DNA of 5,341 nt from JAZDMK01 sp043800975. Its GTDB lineage: Bacteria > Bacteroidota > Bacteroidia > Bacteroidales > JAHJDW01. The translations under genes were made by a program, and so were the position numbers. The stretch is from the NCBI GenBank assembly GCA_043800975.1, contig JAZDMK010000306.1, forward strand, positions 1 through 5,341. The letters run 5' to 3'. The notes below the pieces were generated by a model, which was not told the DNA's origin, made no database searches, and saw only the letters and a program-made list of their open reading frames with translations. This document shows positions 1 to 5,341 of the stretch, piece by piece; within the stretch, counting starts at the first letter, position 1; the number at the start of each line of letters is the position of its first letter.

Positions 1-2100
1 AAACGCATTGCTTTTCATGAAATTACCAAGAATGCAATTTTAGAAGCCATCGAAAATCCCCGCAAAATCGACCGTCATTTGGTTGATGCACAGCAGGCGC
101 GTCGCGTGCTGGATCGTTTGGTGGGATTCGAGTTGTCGCCTGTATTATGGAAAAAGGTTAAAAGCAATTTGTCAGCCGGACGTGTTCAGTCGGTTGCTGT
201 CCGACTTATTGTGGAACGCGAACAGGATATTAAAAAATTCTCGGTTTCTTTTTATTATAAGGTCACAGCTGAATTCCTGACAGAAAAAGGCATTGCTGTA
301 AAGGCAGAGGTTCCTGAAAAATTTGCTTCCCGCGAAAAAGTGATGGAGTTCTTGAAAAGCTGTGTTGACAGTACTTTCAAAGTAACAGATACGGAAACAA
401 AACCTTCTAAAAAATCACCGGCTCCTCCTTTTACAACATCTACACTTCAACAGGAAGCAAGTCGCAAACTCAGTTTCTCTGTTTCGAAAACCATGTTGAT
501 CGCGCAGCAGTTGTACGAATCAGGGCTGATCACTTATATGCGTACCGACTCTGTCAATCTTTCCGACCTGGCGCTTTCAATGGCCAGCAAGGAGATTAAG
601 AGTGTTTATGGTGCTGAGTATGTAAAAACAAGAAAATACGCAACGAAGAGCAAAGGCGCACAGGAAGCACATGAAGCCATTCGTCCTGCATACATGGACA
701 AGCATTCTATTGAAGGTGATAATTCACAGAAAAGATTGTACGATCTGATCTGGAAACGCACCATCGCTTCACAGATGAGTGATGCTTTGCTTGAGAAAAC
801 AACCGTAAACATTGACGTTTCGAATGCAAAGGAAAACTTTGTTGCACGCGGTGAAGTATTAAAATTTGACGGATTTCTGAAAGTATACATGGAATCCACC
901 GATGATGACGATGACAGTCACGAAGAAGGAATGCTTCCTCCAATGACGAAAGGTCAGTTTTTAAATGCCAATGAAATTGATGCAACGCAGTTATTCACGC
1001 AGCATCCTCCAAGATATACAGAAGCAAGTCTGGTTAAAAAACTGGAAGAACTTGGTATCGGTCGTCCGTCAACGTATGCCCCAATTATTTCTACTGTACA
1101 GAAAAGAGGCTATGTTGTAAATGAAGATCGACTTGGCACAAAACGCGATTATGATTTTATCGTACTGAAAGCAAAAAAGATTACTGAAAAAGTAATGTCA
1201 CAAAATACAGGTCAGGAAAAATCAAAATTATTCCCGACTGACATTGGTGTTGTAGTGACAGATTTTCTGGTAGAAAACTTTGGTGATATCCTCGATTATA
1301 ACTTTACAGCCAGTGTTGAACTTCAGTTTGATGAAATCGCACAGGGAAAAAAGGTTTGGAAAGACATGATCAAAAAATTCTACAAACCTTTCCACACACA
1401 AGTTGAAAAGACAATCAAAACAACCGGGAAAACGGTTGGAGAAAGAATTTTAGGTGTTGAACCCGGTACTGGCAAAAATATTTATGTGAAGATAGGCCGC
1501 TTTGGACCGATTGTTCAGATTGGTGAAAAGGATGATGAGAACAAACCTCGTTTTGCCGGATTGATGAAAGGACAAAGTATTGAGACCATCACTATGGCAG
1601 AAGCAATGGAGCTTTTCCGCCTCCCCCGTGATTTAGGTAAATATGAAGAAAAAGAAATGATCATTGGTGTCGGCAGATTTGGCCCTTATGTTCGTCATGG
1701 ATCATTATTCTATTCTATTCCTAAAACCGATGATCCGCTTTCGATTACGATGGAACGGGCATTGGAAATCATGGCCGAGAAGAAGCAAAAAGATCTGGAA
1801 AAAAACATCAAGGAATTTGCTGAAAAGCCCGGTTTGAAAGTGTTGAAAGGACGTTGGGGTGCATACATTGCTTTCGAAGAAAAGAATTACCGCATTCCAA
1901 AAAACATGGATCCTAAGGCGCTCACGTTGGATGAATGCATGGTAATCATTCAGAGTGAATCGCAGAAAACGGGTTCTTCGGGTAAAAAGCCTTTTGCTAA
2001 AAAAACGGCTGAAAAGAAATCGGCACCTGCTAAAAAAACGGCAGCTAAAAAGGCTACAACGGCAAAAAAATCTACTACAAAAAAGACTTCTAAAAAATAA
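1..2100 (+). CDS. topA: DNA topoisomerase I (type IA), 5'-truncated by window edge
   Basis: Type IA topoisomerase, which relaxes negatively supercoiled DNA by cutting one strand through a 5'-phosphotyrosine link. The frame is open from base 1, so 699 C-terminal residues are visible. The TTG at 79 is an internal Leu codon, not a start. Conserved blocks (fragment numbering): RIAFHEITKNAI (2-13), VDAQQARRVLDRLVG (28-42), SAGRVQS (58-64), LITYMRTDS with catalytic Tyr179 and Arg181, EAHEAIRP (222-229) and GIGRPSTY (352-359). The first E. coli-like active Tyr is residue 319, so about 140 N-terminal residues, mainly the Toprim domain, lie outside. An acidic run of five Asp is at 301-305. The C-terminus has three repeats with GRFGP (499-503), GRFGP (558-562) and GRWGAY (617-622), as in the Topoisom_I_C_rpt family. 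It has no cysteine-rich zinc ribbons. A Lys-rich tail closes the protein (662-699). The next gene starts 11 bp downstream, suggesting co-transcription. Family assignment is very secure. Confidence 0.97.
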   Translation, partial: KRIAFHEITKNAILEAIENPRKIDRHLVDAQQARRVLDRLVGFELSPVLWKKVKSNLSAGRVQSVAVRLIVEREQDIKKFSVSFYYKVTAEFLTEKGIAVKAEVPEKFASREKVMEFLKSCVDSTFKVTDTETKPSKKSPAPPFTTSTLQQEASRKLSFSVSKTMLIAQQLYESGLITYMRTDSVNLSDLALSMASKEIKSVYGAEYVKTRKYATKSKGAQEAHEAIRPAYMDKHSIEGDNSQKRLYDLIWKRTIASQMSDALLEKTTVNIDVSNAKENFVARGEVLKFDGFLKVYMESTDDDDDSHEEGMLPPMTKGQFLNANEIDATQLFTQHPPRYTEASLVKKLEELGIGRPSTYAPIISTVQKRGYVVNEDRLGTKRDYDFIVLKAKKITEKVMSQNTGQEKSKLFPTDIGVVVTDFLVENFGDILDYNFTASVELQFDEIAQGKKVWKDMIKKFYKPFHTQVEKTIKTTGKTVGERILGVEPGTGKNIYVKIGRFGPIVQIGEKDDENKPRFAGLMKGQSIETITMAEAMELFRLPRDLGKYEEKEMIIGVGRFGPYVRHGSLFYSIPKTDDPLSITMERALEIMAEKKQKDLEKNIKEFAEKPGLKVLKGRWGAYIAFEEKNYRIPKNMDPKALTLDECMVIIQSESQKTGSSGKKPFAKKTAEKKSAPAKKTAAKKATTAKKSTTKKTSKK
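1981..2097 (+). repeat. Lysine-rich low-complexity tail of TopA (KK dyad repeats)
   Basis: The last 38 codons of topA encode eight Lys-Lys pairs (16 Lys of 38 residues), spaced by 2-4 residues that are mostly Ala, Thr or Ser (AKKTA, AKKATT, TKKTSKK). At DNA level the 14-mer GCTAAAAAAACGGC occurs twice, at 1996-2009 and 2029-2042, 33 bp (11 codons) apart, which suggests growth by in-frame duplication. Similar basic tails on other bacterial topoisomerases I, notably in actinobacteria, bind DNA non-specifically and raise processivity. The same role here is inferred. The tail is encoded in frame and followed by TAA, so it is not a frameshift artefact. Confidence 0.8.
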
Positions 2101-2111
2101 GCAGCACGCAT

Positions 2112-3284
2112 ATGGATATCTCGGTATACTTCGATCCGCTGGATGAAGAGCTCATCCGGGGCAATGATGACTATGTTGCGAACCAGCTTGGAACGCTGAT
2201 ACTTGCTTATAATGAAGAAGGAAAGTTCCCTGATCTGGAAACTGTAAAGATTGCTTTGATCGGTGTGAAGGAAGACCGAATGTCTATTGGAAATGCCGGA
2301 ACAGCTGAGGCTCCCGATGAAATAAGGAAATATTTTTATCATCTTTTTCAGGGTCCGTATGACGTTCAGGTTGCAGACCTGGGAAATATCAAGCGTGGCT
2401 TTGAAGTAAATGACACTTATTTTGCTGTTACAAATGTTGTTGCCGAGCTCATACGAAATAATATATTGCCTGTTATAATTGGCGGAAGTCAGGATATCAC
2501 CTTTGCGCACTACCGCGCTTATGAAGAACTTGGACAGATAATAAATATTGTTACCGTTGATTCCCATTTCGATATTGGAAAAGCAGAAAGAGAATTGAAT
2601 TCCCGTTCTTATCTAAGTAAAATTATTTTAAGGCAGCCGAACTTTTTGTTTAACTACGCAAACATAGGCTACCAGACCTACTTCGCTGATCAGGAAGCCA
2701 TCGAGCTGATGAACAGAATGTATTTTGATGTATTCCGCTTAGGTGAAGTCCGCTCTGAAATGGAAGAAGTGGAACCTATTGTTCGCAATGCCGATATGAT
2801 TTCTTTTGATATTTCATCCATACGTCAGTCCGATGCTCCGGGCAATTGCAATGTTTCACCCAATGGTTTTTATGGTGAAGAAGCATGCCGTATCACGCGA
2901 TATGCAGGCATCAGCGACAAAACTTCTTCGATCGGATTCTATGAAGTGAATCCTTCATCCGATGAGCGGGGGCAAACCAGTCACCTCACAGCTCAAATGA
3001 TCTGGTATTTTATCGACGGTTATTATTCCAGGAAAAACGACTTCCCGATGAAGGATAAAAACAATTACATCAAATATCTTGTCAACTTGAGAAAACACGA
3101 TAAAGAAATTGTTTTTTTTAAAAGTAAAAAAAGTGACCGCTGGTGGATGGAAGTCCCATGCCCTACGCACATGAGCCAATACGAGCGTCATCATCTGGTT
3201 CCATGCTCCTACTCTGATTATCAGACGGCATGCAACGAGGAAATGCCCGACAGGTGGTGGCAGGCTTACCAGAAATTTTCCTGA
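2112..3284 (+). CDS. Arginase/formimidoylglutamase-fold (ureohydrolase family) protein, altered metal site
   Basis: A 390-residue protein of the ureohydrolase superfamily (arginase, agmatinase, formimidoylglutamase), whose active members use two Mn ions to hydrolyse guanidino or formimino groups. Family blocks are in order: IIGGSQD (122-128), VDSHFD (149-154), SFDISSIRQSDAPG (231-244) and GFYEVNP (275-281). In active enzymes these read GGxH, DxHxD and SxDxD. Here Asp150, His152, Asp154 and Asp233 are kept, but the first His is Gln127 and the last Asp is Ser235. Four of six metal ligands therefore remain, and catalysis is uncertain. After the fold (about residue 300) comes an unusual extension of about 90 residues with two DRWW motifs (342-345 and 380-383). 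There is no signal peptide, so it is presumably cytoplasmic. Start ATG 2112 lies 11 bp after the topA stop with no Shine-Dalgarno, and the N-terminus MDISVYFDPLDEEL fits the family as I remember it. No histidine-utilisation genes are adjacent, so a HutG name is not supported. Fold assignment is secure; function is not. Confidence 0.88.
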   Translation: MDISVYFDPLDEELIRGNDDYVANQLGTLILAYNEEGKFPDLETVKIALIGVKEDRMSIGNAGTAEAPDEIRKYFYHLFQGPYDVQVADLGNIKRGFEVNDTYFAVTNVVAELIRNNILPVIIGGSQDITFAHYRAYEELGQIINIVTVDSHFDIGKAERELNSRSYLSKIILRQPNFLFNYANIGYQTYFADQEAIELMNRMYFDVFRLGEVRSEMEEVEPIVRNADMISFDISSIRQSDAPGNCNVSPNGFYGEEACRITRYAGISDKTSSIGFYEVNPSSDERGQTSHLTAQMIWYFIDGYYSRKNDFPMKDKNNYIKYLVNLRKHDKEIVFFKSKKSDRWWMEVPCPTHMSQYERHHLVPCSYSDYQTACNEEMPDRWWQAYQKFS

Positions 3285-3308
3285 AAACGAGAAAATTTTC
3301 CTGAAAAC
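3273..3308 (+). repeat. 16-bp perfect direct repeat, 20-bp period, over a stop codon
   Basis: AAATTTTCCTGAAAAC occurs at 3273-3288 and again, without mismatch, at 3293-3308, separated by GAGA. The TGA at 3282-3284 inside the first copy is the stop codon of the ureohydrolase-like gene. The second copy is non-coding. The first AAATTTTC (3273-3280) can also pair with GAAAATTT (3291-3298), giving an 8-bp stem with a 10-nt loop, so the unit could act in RNA as a weak hairpin or simply be a recent small duplication. Confidence 0.7.
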
Positions 3309-3310
3309 AA

Positions 3311-3331
3311 ACTTTTTTTCAAAAAAAAAGT
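3311..3331 (+). terminator. AT-rich hairpin, possible weak terminator
   Basis: ACTTTTTTT (3311-3319) is complementary to AAAAAAAGT (3323-3331), a 9-bp perfect stem around a CAA loop. It starts 27 bp after the stop codon of the ureohydrolase-like gene and its T-run follows the 3273-3298 hairpin by 14 nt. The stem has only one G-C pair and no U-tract directly after it, so it is not a typical intrinsic terminator. Its position at the end of the topA unit is the main argument. It could equally be a by-product of homopolymer-rich intergenic DNA. Confidence 0.25.
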
Positions 3332-3403
3332 AAAACCGAATACTATTTTCAATATTTTTTTCGTTAAATCATCAAATCCAATTAACAAAAACGTGTTAAT
3401 AAA

Positions 3404-3435
3404 TTTGGTTAATTTAAAAATAGTGTGTATTTTTA
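3404..3435 (+). promoter_or_regulatory. Candidate Bacteroidetes-type promoter for porP-gldK
   Basis: The Bacteroidetes housekeeping promoter has a -33 TTTG/TTG box and a -7 TAnnTTTG box about 19-21 bp apart. Here TTTG (3404-3407) is followed after 20 bp by TATTTTTA (3428-3435), one base from the -7 consensus. Transcription would begin near 3442, giving a leader of about 44 nt before ATG 3486. An alternative is the exact -7 match TAAATTTG at 3400-3407, but no TTG is found at the right distance upstream of it. Both boxes sit in AT-rich DNA where chance matches are common. Confidence 0.4.
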
Positions 3436-3485
3436 TGCCCTCTTTGAAAAAAAAGCATTCAATAGAAAAACTAAAACCACTGAAG

Positions 3486-4439
3486 ATGAAGAAATTATAC
3501 ATAGTTGTGTTGTTTACTTTGCTGGGTATGACCTCATTTGCTCAACAAGAGCCTCAGGTTAGCCACAATATGTTTAATCAATTGCTTATCAATCCTGGGT
3601 TTGCGGGTTCCAGCGGTATGAATTGCGCTACGGCAATTTATCGCAACCAGTGGACGGGTTTTGGTGGTGAGCCTAAAACCGGGATTTTTTCACTCGATTC
3701 TTATTGGAGCCGTTTTCAATTGGGAATGGGAATTTCTTTTTTAACAGATAACCTGGGTTTTGAAAAAAATATAGGTGTTAAAATTGATCTGGCCCGTCAG
3801 CAGGCATTTAGTTTTGGTACACTTGGTTTCGGTCTCCAGTTGGGGCTGCTGAACAAATCGATAGATTTTTCAAAATTTATTTATATCGATCAGGGCGATC
3901 CTCTGCTGACCAGCACTCAGGTTGAAAAAAACATGTTCGTTGATCTGGCACTTGGTTTTTTCCTTGCCGGTAAAGACGGTAAATATTATGCAGGTCTGTC
4001 ATCTTCCCAGCTTATGGAAACCAAAGGTGATTATGGCATTACGCAAGCAACGCCTTCTTTAAAAAGACATTACTACATCACTGGCGGATATACCTTTTCT
4101 CCTGATCCTGCTATTGATATTAAGCCTTCTGCTTTAATAAAAACCGATGCTACTTCTCTTCAGTTCGATGTAAATGCATTGGCAGTGTTCAATAAACGTT
4201 TCTGGGGTGGTTTAAGCTATCGCCTGCAGGACGCTGTTGTAGTTCTTATTGGTGCGTACCCTTTTGATACAAACCCCTGGCTGAAACCGCTGAAATTTGG
4301 TTACTCCTATGATGTCACGACCTCTGATATCGGAAAAAGCAAACGCAGCAGTGGCAGCCATGAAGTAATGTTGGGATACTGCATTAAAGTAACAAGTGAA
4401 CCGGAAAAAGGAAGTTATAAAAACACCCGGTTCTTATAA
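3486..4439 (+). CDS. porP: Type IX secretion system outer-membrane protein, PorP/SprF family
   Basis: A 317-residue predicted outer-membrane beta-barrel of the PorP/SprF family, a T9SS component that associates with the GldK/GldN ring beneath the outer membrane. The start chosen is ATG 3486 because MKKLYIVVLFTLLGMTSFA is a clean signal peptide with likely cleavage after Ala19 (SFA|QQ), leaving an N-terminal Gln as is common in this phylum. Earlier in-frame starts (GTG 3393, ATG 3435) would bury it. The family signature directly follows: PQVSHNMFNQLLINPGFAGS (23-42), then YRNQWTGFGGEPKT (52-65). Alternating strands such as QLGMGISFLTD (78-88) and FGTLGFGLQLG (110-120) fit a barrel. The final strand HEVMLGYCIKV (292-302) is followed by a hydrophilic tail ending in KNTRFL. 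gldK begins 71 bp downstream, matching the porP-porK order of Porphyromonas gingivalis. Many Bacteroidota carry several PorP/SprF paralogues, but the neighbour supports this as the core copy. Confidence 0.92.
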   Translation: MKKLYIVVLFTLLGMTSFAQQEPQVSHNMFNQLLINPGFAGSSGMNCATAIYRNQWTGFGGEPKTGIFSLDSYWSRFQLGMGISFLTDNLGFEKNIGVKIDLARQQAFSFGTLGFGLQLGLLNKSIDFSKFIYIDQGDPLLTSTQVEKNMFVDLALGFFLAGKDGKYYAGLSSSQLMETKGDYGITQATPSLKRHYYITGGYTFSPDPAIDIKPSALIKTDATSLQFDVNALAVFNKRFWGGLSYRLQDAVVVLIGAYPFDTNPWLKPLKFGYSYDVTTSDIGKSKRSSGSHEVMLGYCIKVTSEPEKGSYKNTRFL

Positions 4440-4510
4440 TTATTTTTGAATTTTTGTAACCTGAAGAATAGTTGAGACGTTTAAAAGTTTGGTTCAAACC
4501 TGAAATTGAC
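4440..4510 (+). other. porP-gldK intergenic region
   Basis: This 71-bp AT-rich spacer has no Shine-Dalgarno before gldK. TATTTTTG at 4441-4448 matches the Bacteroidetes -7 box, but no TTG lies at the expected distance upstream. GTTTG (4487-4491) and CAAAC (4495-4499) form a 5-bp inverted repeat with a 3-nt loop just before the start, too short to call a terminator. Simple read-through from porP into gldK is the most likely arrangement. Confidence 0.4.
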
Positions 4511-5341
4511 ATGAAAAAAGTATTGCTTTTCTGCTTAATCGTTGCGGGCGCGTTGTTAAGCGGTTGCGGGAACTCTGGTAATGGCTACCTGATAGGTGCA
4601 CAAGACCGAGAAGAATGGTACCAACCCGATCCTTTCGGAATGCTTTTCATTCCCATGGGTAGCTACAATATGGGTCCAAGTGACCAGGATGTAGCTTATT
4701 CTATGACTGCACAGTCCAAAACTGTTTCGGTGCAAGCATTCTGGATGGATGAAACAGAAATTACAAACAACGAATATCGTCAGTTTGTAGAATGGGTGAG
4801 AGACTCACTGGTTCACCGTATACTTGGTGAAGGTGACGAAGAACACCTTATTGCCGAAAATGAATATGGTGAAGCGCTGGATCCGCCAACCATTAACTGG
4901 AGAACCAGAATCCAGTGGGATGAACCCGAAGTGCGTGAAGCATTAGAAACCATGTACTATCCGGTGCATGAACGCTTCTATCGCAAAAGAGAGTTCGATA
5001 CCCGTAAACTGATGTTCGAATACTACTGGATCGACTATAAAAAAGCTGCATCCAAAGCAAACCGTTTCGATTTTGAAACAGGTAAATATTTGAATGGAAT
5101 TCCTGACCGCAGTGCATTCATTGTAAAAGATGTGTTAAACATTTATCCCGATACACTTTGCTGGGTACATGACTTTACCTATTCTTTCAATGAACCTATG
5201 ACCAATGCATATTTCTGGCACCCCGCTTTTGACAATTATCCTGTTGTGGGTGTTACCTGGAAGCAGGCACGTGCTTTTTGCATTTGGCGTACACAGTTAC
5301 TGAATACATTCTTATCTTCACGTGGCGAAACTACTGTTCAG
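4511..5341 (+). CDS. gldK: T9SS ring lipoprotein GldK/PorK, 3'-truncated by window edge
   Basis: The first 277 residues of the gliding and type IX secretion lipoprotein GldK (PorK), with the frame open to the last base. ATG 4511 opens a lipoprotein signal peptide with a Lys2-Lys3 n-region, a hydrophobic core to Leu15 and the lipobox LSGC (16-19). Cys19 would be lipidated. No acidic export signal follows the Cys, consistent with the periplasmic face of the outer membrane, where GldK and GldN form a ring. The rest resembles the formylglycine-generating-enzyme (SUMF1) fold: FIPMGSYNMGPSDQD (46-60), FWMDETEITNNEYRQFVEWV (77-96) and YPVVGVTWKQARAFCIW (243-259). Between 97 and about 236 lies a long insertion rich in charged and aromatic residues, a feature of GldK rather than of enzymes in the fold. 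The GPSDQDV signature separates it from GldJ. Known homologues are roughly 460-490 residues, so about 190 are missing. Structural rather than enzymatic role is inferred from the family. Confidence 0.95.
   Translation, partial: MKKVLLFCLIVAGALLSGCGNSGNGYLIGAQDREEWYQPDPFGMLFIPMGSYNMGPSDQDVAYSMTAQSKTVSVQAFWMDETEITNNEYRQFVEWVRDSLVHRILGEGDEEHLIAENEYGEALDPPTINWRTRIQWDEPEVREALETMYYPVHERFYRKREFDTRKLMFEYYWIDYKKAASKANRFDFETGKYLNGIPDRSAFIVKDVLNIYPDTLCWVHDFTYSFNEPMTNAYFWHPAFDNYPVVGVTWKQARAFCIWRTQLLNTFLSSRGETTVQ

Noticed and set aside
606..985. Two overlapping minus-strand ORFs within topA
   Set aside because: Both are shadows of conserved topA coding sequence and show no recognisable domain or independent start signals.
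1950..2567. Long minus-strand ORF of 205 codons
   Set aside because: It is antisense to the Lys-rich TopA tail and to the start of the ureohydrolase-like gene. Its Phe/Val-rich end is simply the reverse of AAA/AAG lysine codons, and it crosses two well-supported genes.
2475..2964. Naming the ureohydrolase-like gene hutG or an arginase gene
   Set aside because: Two metal ligands are replaced and no histidine or arginine catabolism gene is nearby, so a substrate-specific name is not supported.
3112..3132. T8 and A7 runs as a possible programmed frameshift or phase-variable site in the ureohydrolase-like gene
   Set aside because: The reading frame continues through them into the DRWW region, and no alternative-frame product or stimulatory structure is evident. 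They are ordinary Phe and Lys codons in AT-rich DNA.
3393..3485. Upstream GTG 3393 or ATG 3435 as the porP start
   Set aside because: They would place 17-31 extra residues before a perfect signal peptide beginning at ATG 3486, and 3393-3435 overlaps the candidate promoter.
3266..3502. Minus-strand ORF of 78 codons covering the intergenic region
   Set aside because: Its Phe/Lys-rich composition follows from poly-A and poly-T runs, and it overlaps the candidate promoter and the porP signal peptide.
4441..4448. TATTTTTG as a -7 box for a separate gldK promoter
   Set aside because: It is an exact TAnnTTTG match, but no TTG lies about 20 bp upstream and the short gap favours an operon. It may still be a minor internal promoter.
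4893..5117. Minus-strand ORF of 74 codons
   Set aside because: It lies wholly inside the gldK reading frame, which is supported by a lipobox and family motifs.

Overview
The window looks like a chromosomal segment from a member of the Bacteroidota. The evidence is a PorP/SprF-family gene followed directly by gldK, both core components of the type IX secretion system (T9SS), which is largely confined to this phylum. The genes also lack clear Shine-Dalgarno sequences, the intergenic DNA is very AT-rich, and one intergenic region carries candidate promoter boxes of the Bacteroidetes TTTG / TAnnTTTG type. The sequence does not let me name a genus.

Layout, all genes on the + strand: (1) bases 1-2100, the 3' part of topA (DNA topoisomerase I), cut by the left window edge, with the catalytic tyrosine, three C-terminal GR[F/W]G repeats and a lysine-rich tail. 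(2) bases 2112-3284, an arginase/formimidoylglutamase-fold protein only 11 bp behind topA, with two of the six usual metal ligands replaced and an extra C-terminal region carrying a duplicated DRWW motif. (3) bases 3285-3485, a 201-bp AT-rich intergenic region with a 16-bp tandem repeat over the preceding stop codon, weak hairpins and candidate promoter elements. (4) bases 3486-4439, an outer-membrane PorP/SprF-family protein. (5) bases 4511-5341, the 5' part of gldK (porK), a lipoprotein cut by the right window edge.

The two halves appear to be separate transcription units. topA and the ureohydrolase-like gene are probably co-transcribed. porP-gldK looks like the start of a T9SS core operon equivalent to porP-porK-porL-porM-porN of Porphyromonas gingivalis, so gldL, gldM and gldN are predicted just beyond the right edge. 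In that system GldK forms, with GldN, a periplasmic ring attached to the outer membrane, PorP is an outer-membrane partner of the ring, and GldL/GldM form the inner-membrane motor.

I found no tRNA, rRNA, CRISPR array, insertion sequence or phage gene. The T9SS genes are a known system. The least explained item is the ureohydrolase-like protein with an altered metal site and its own C-terminal extension.
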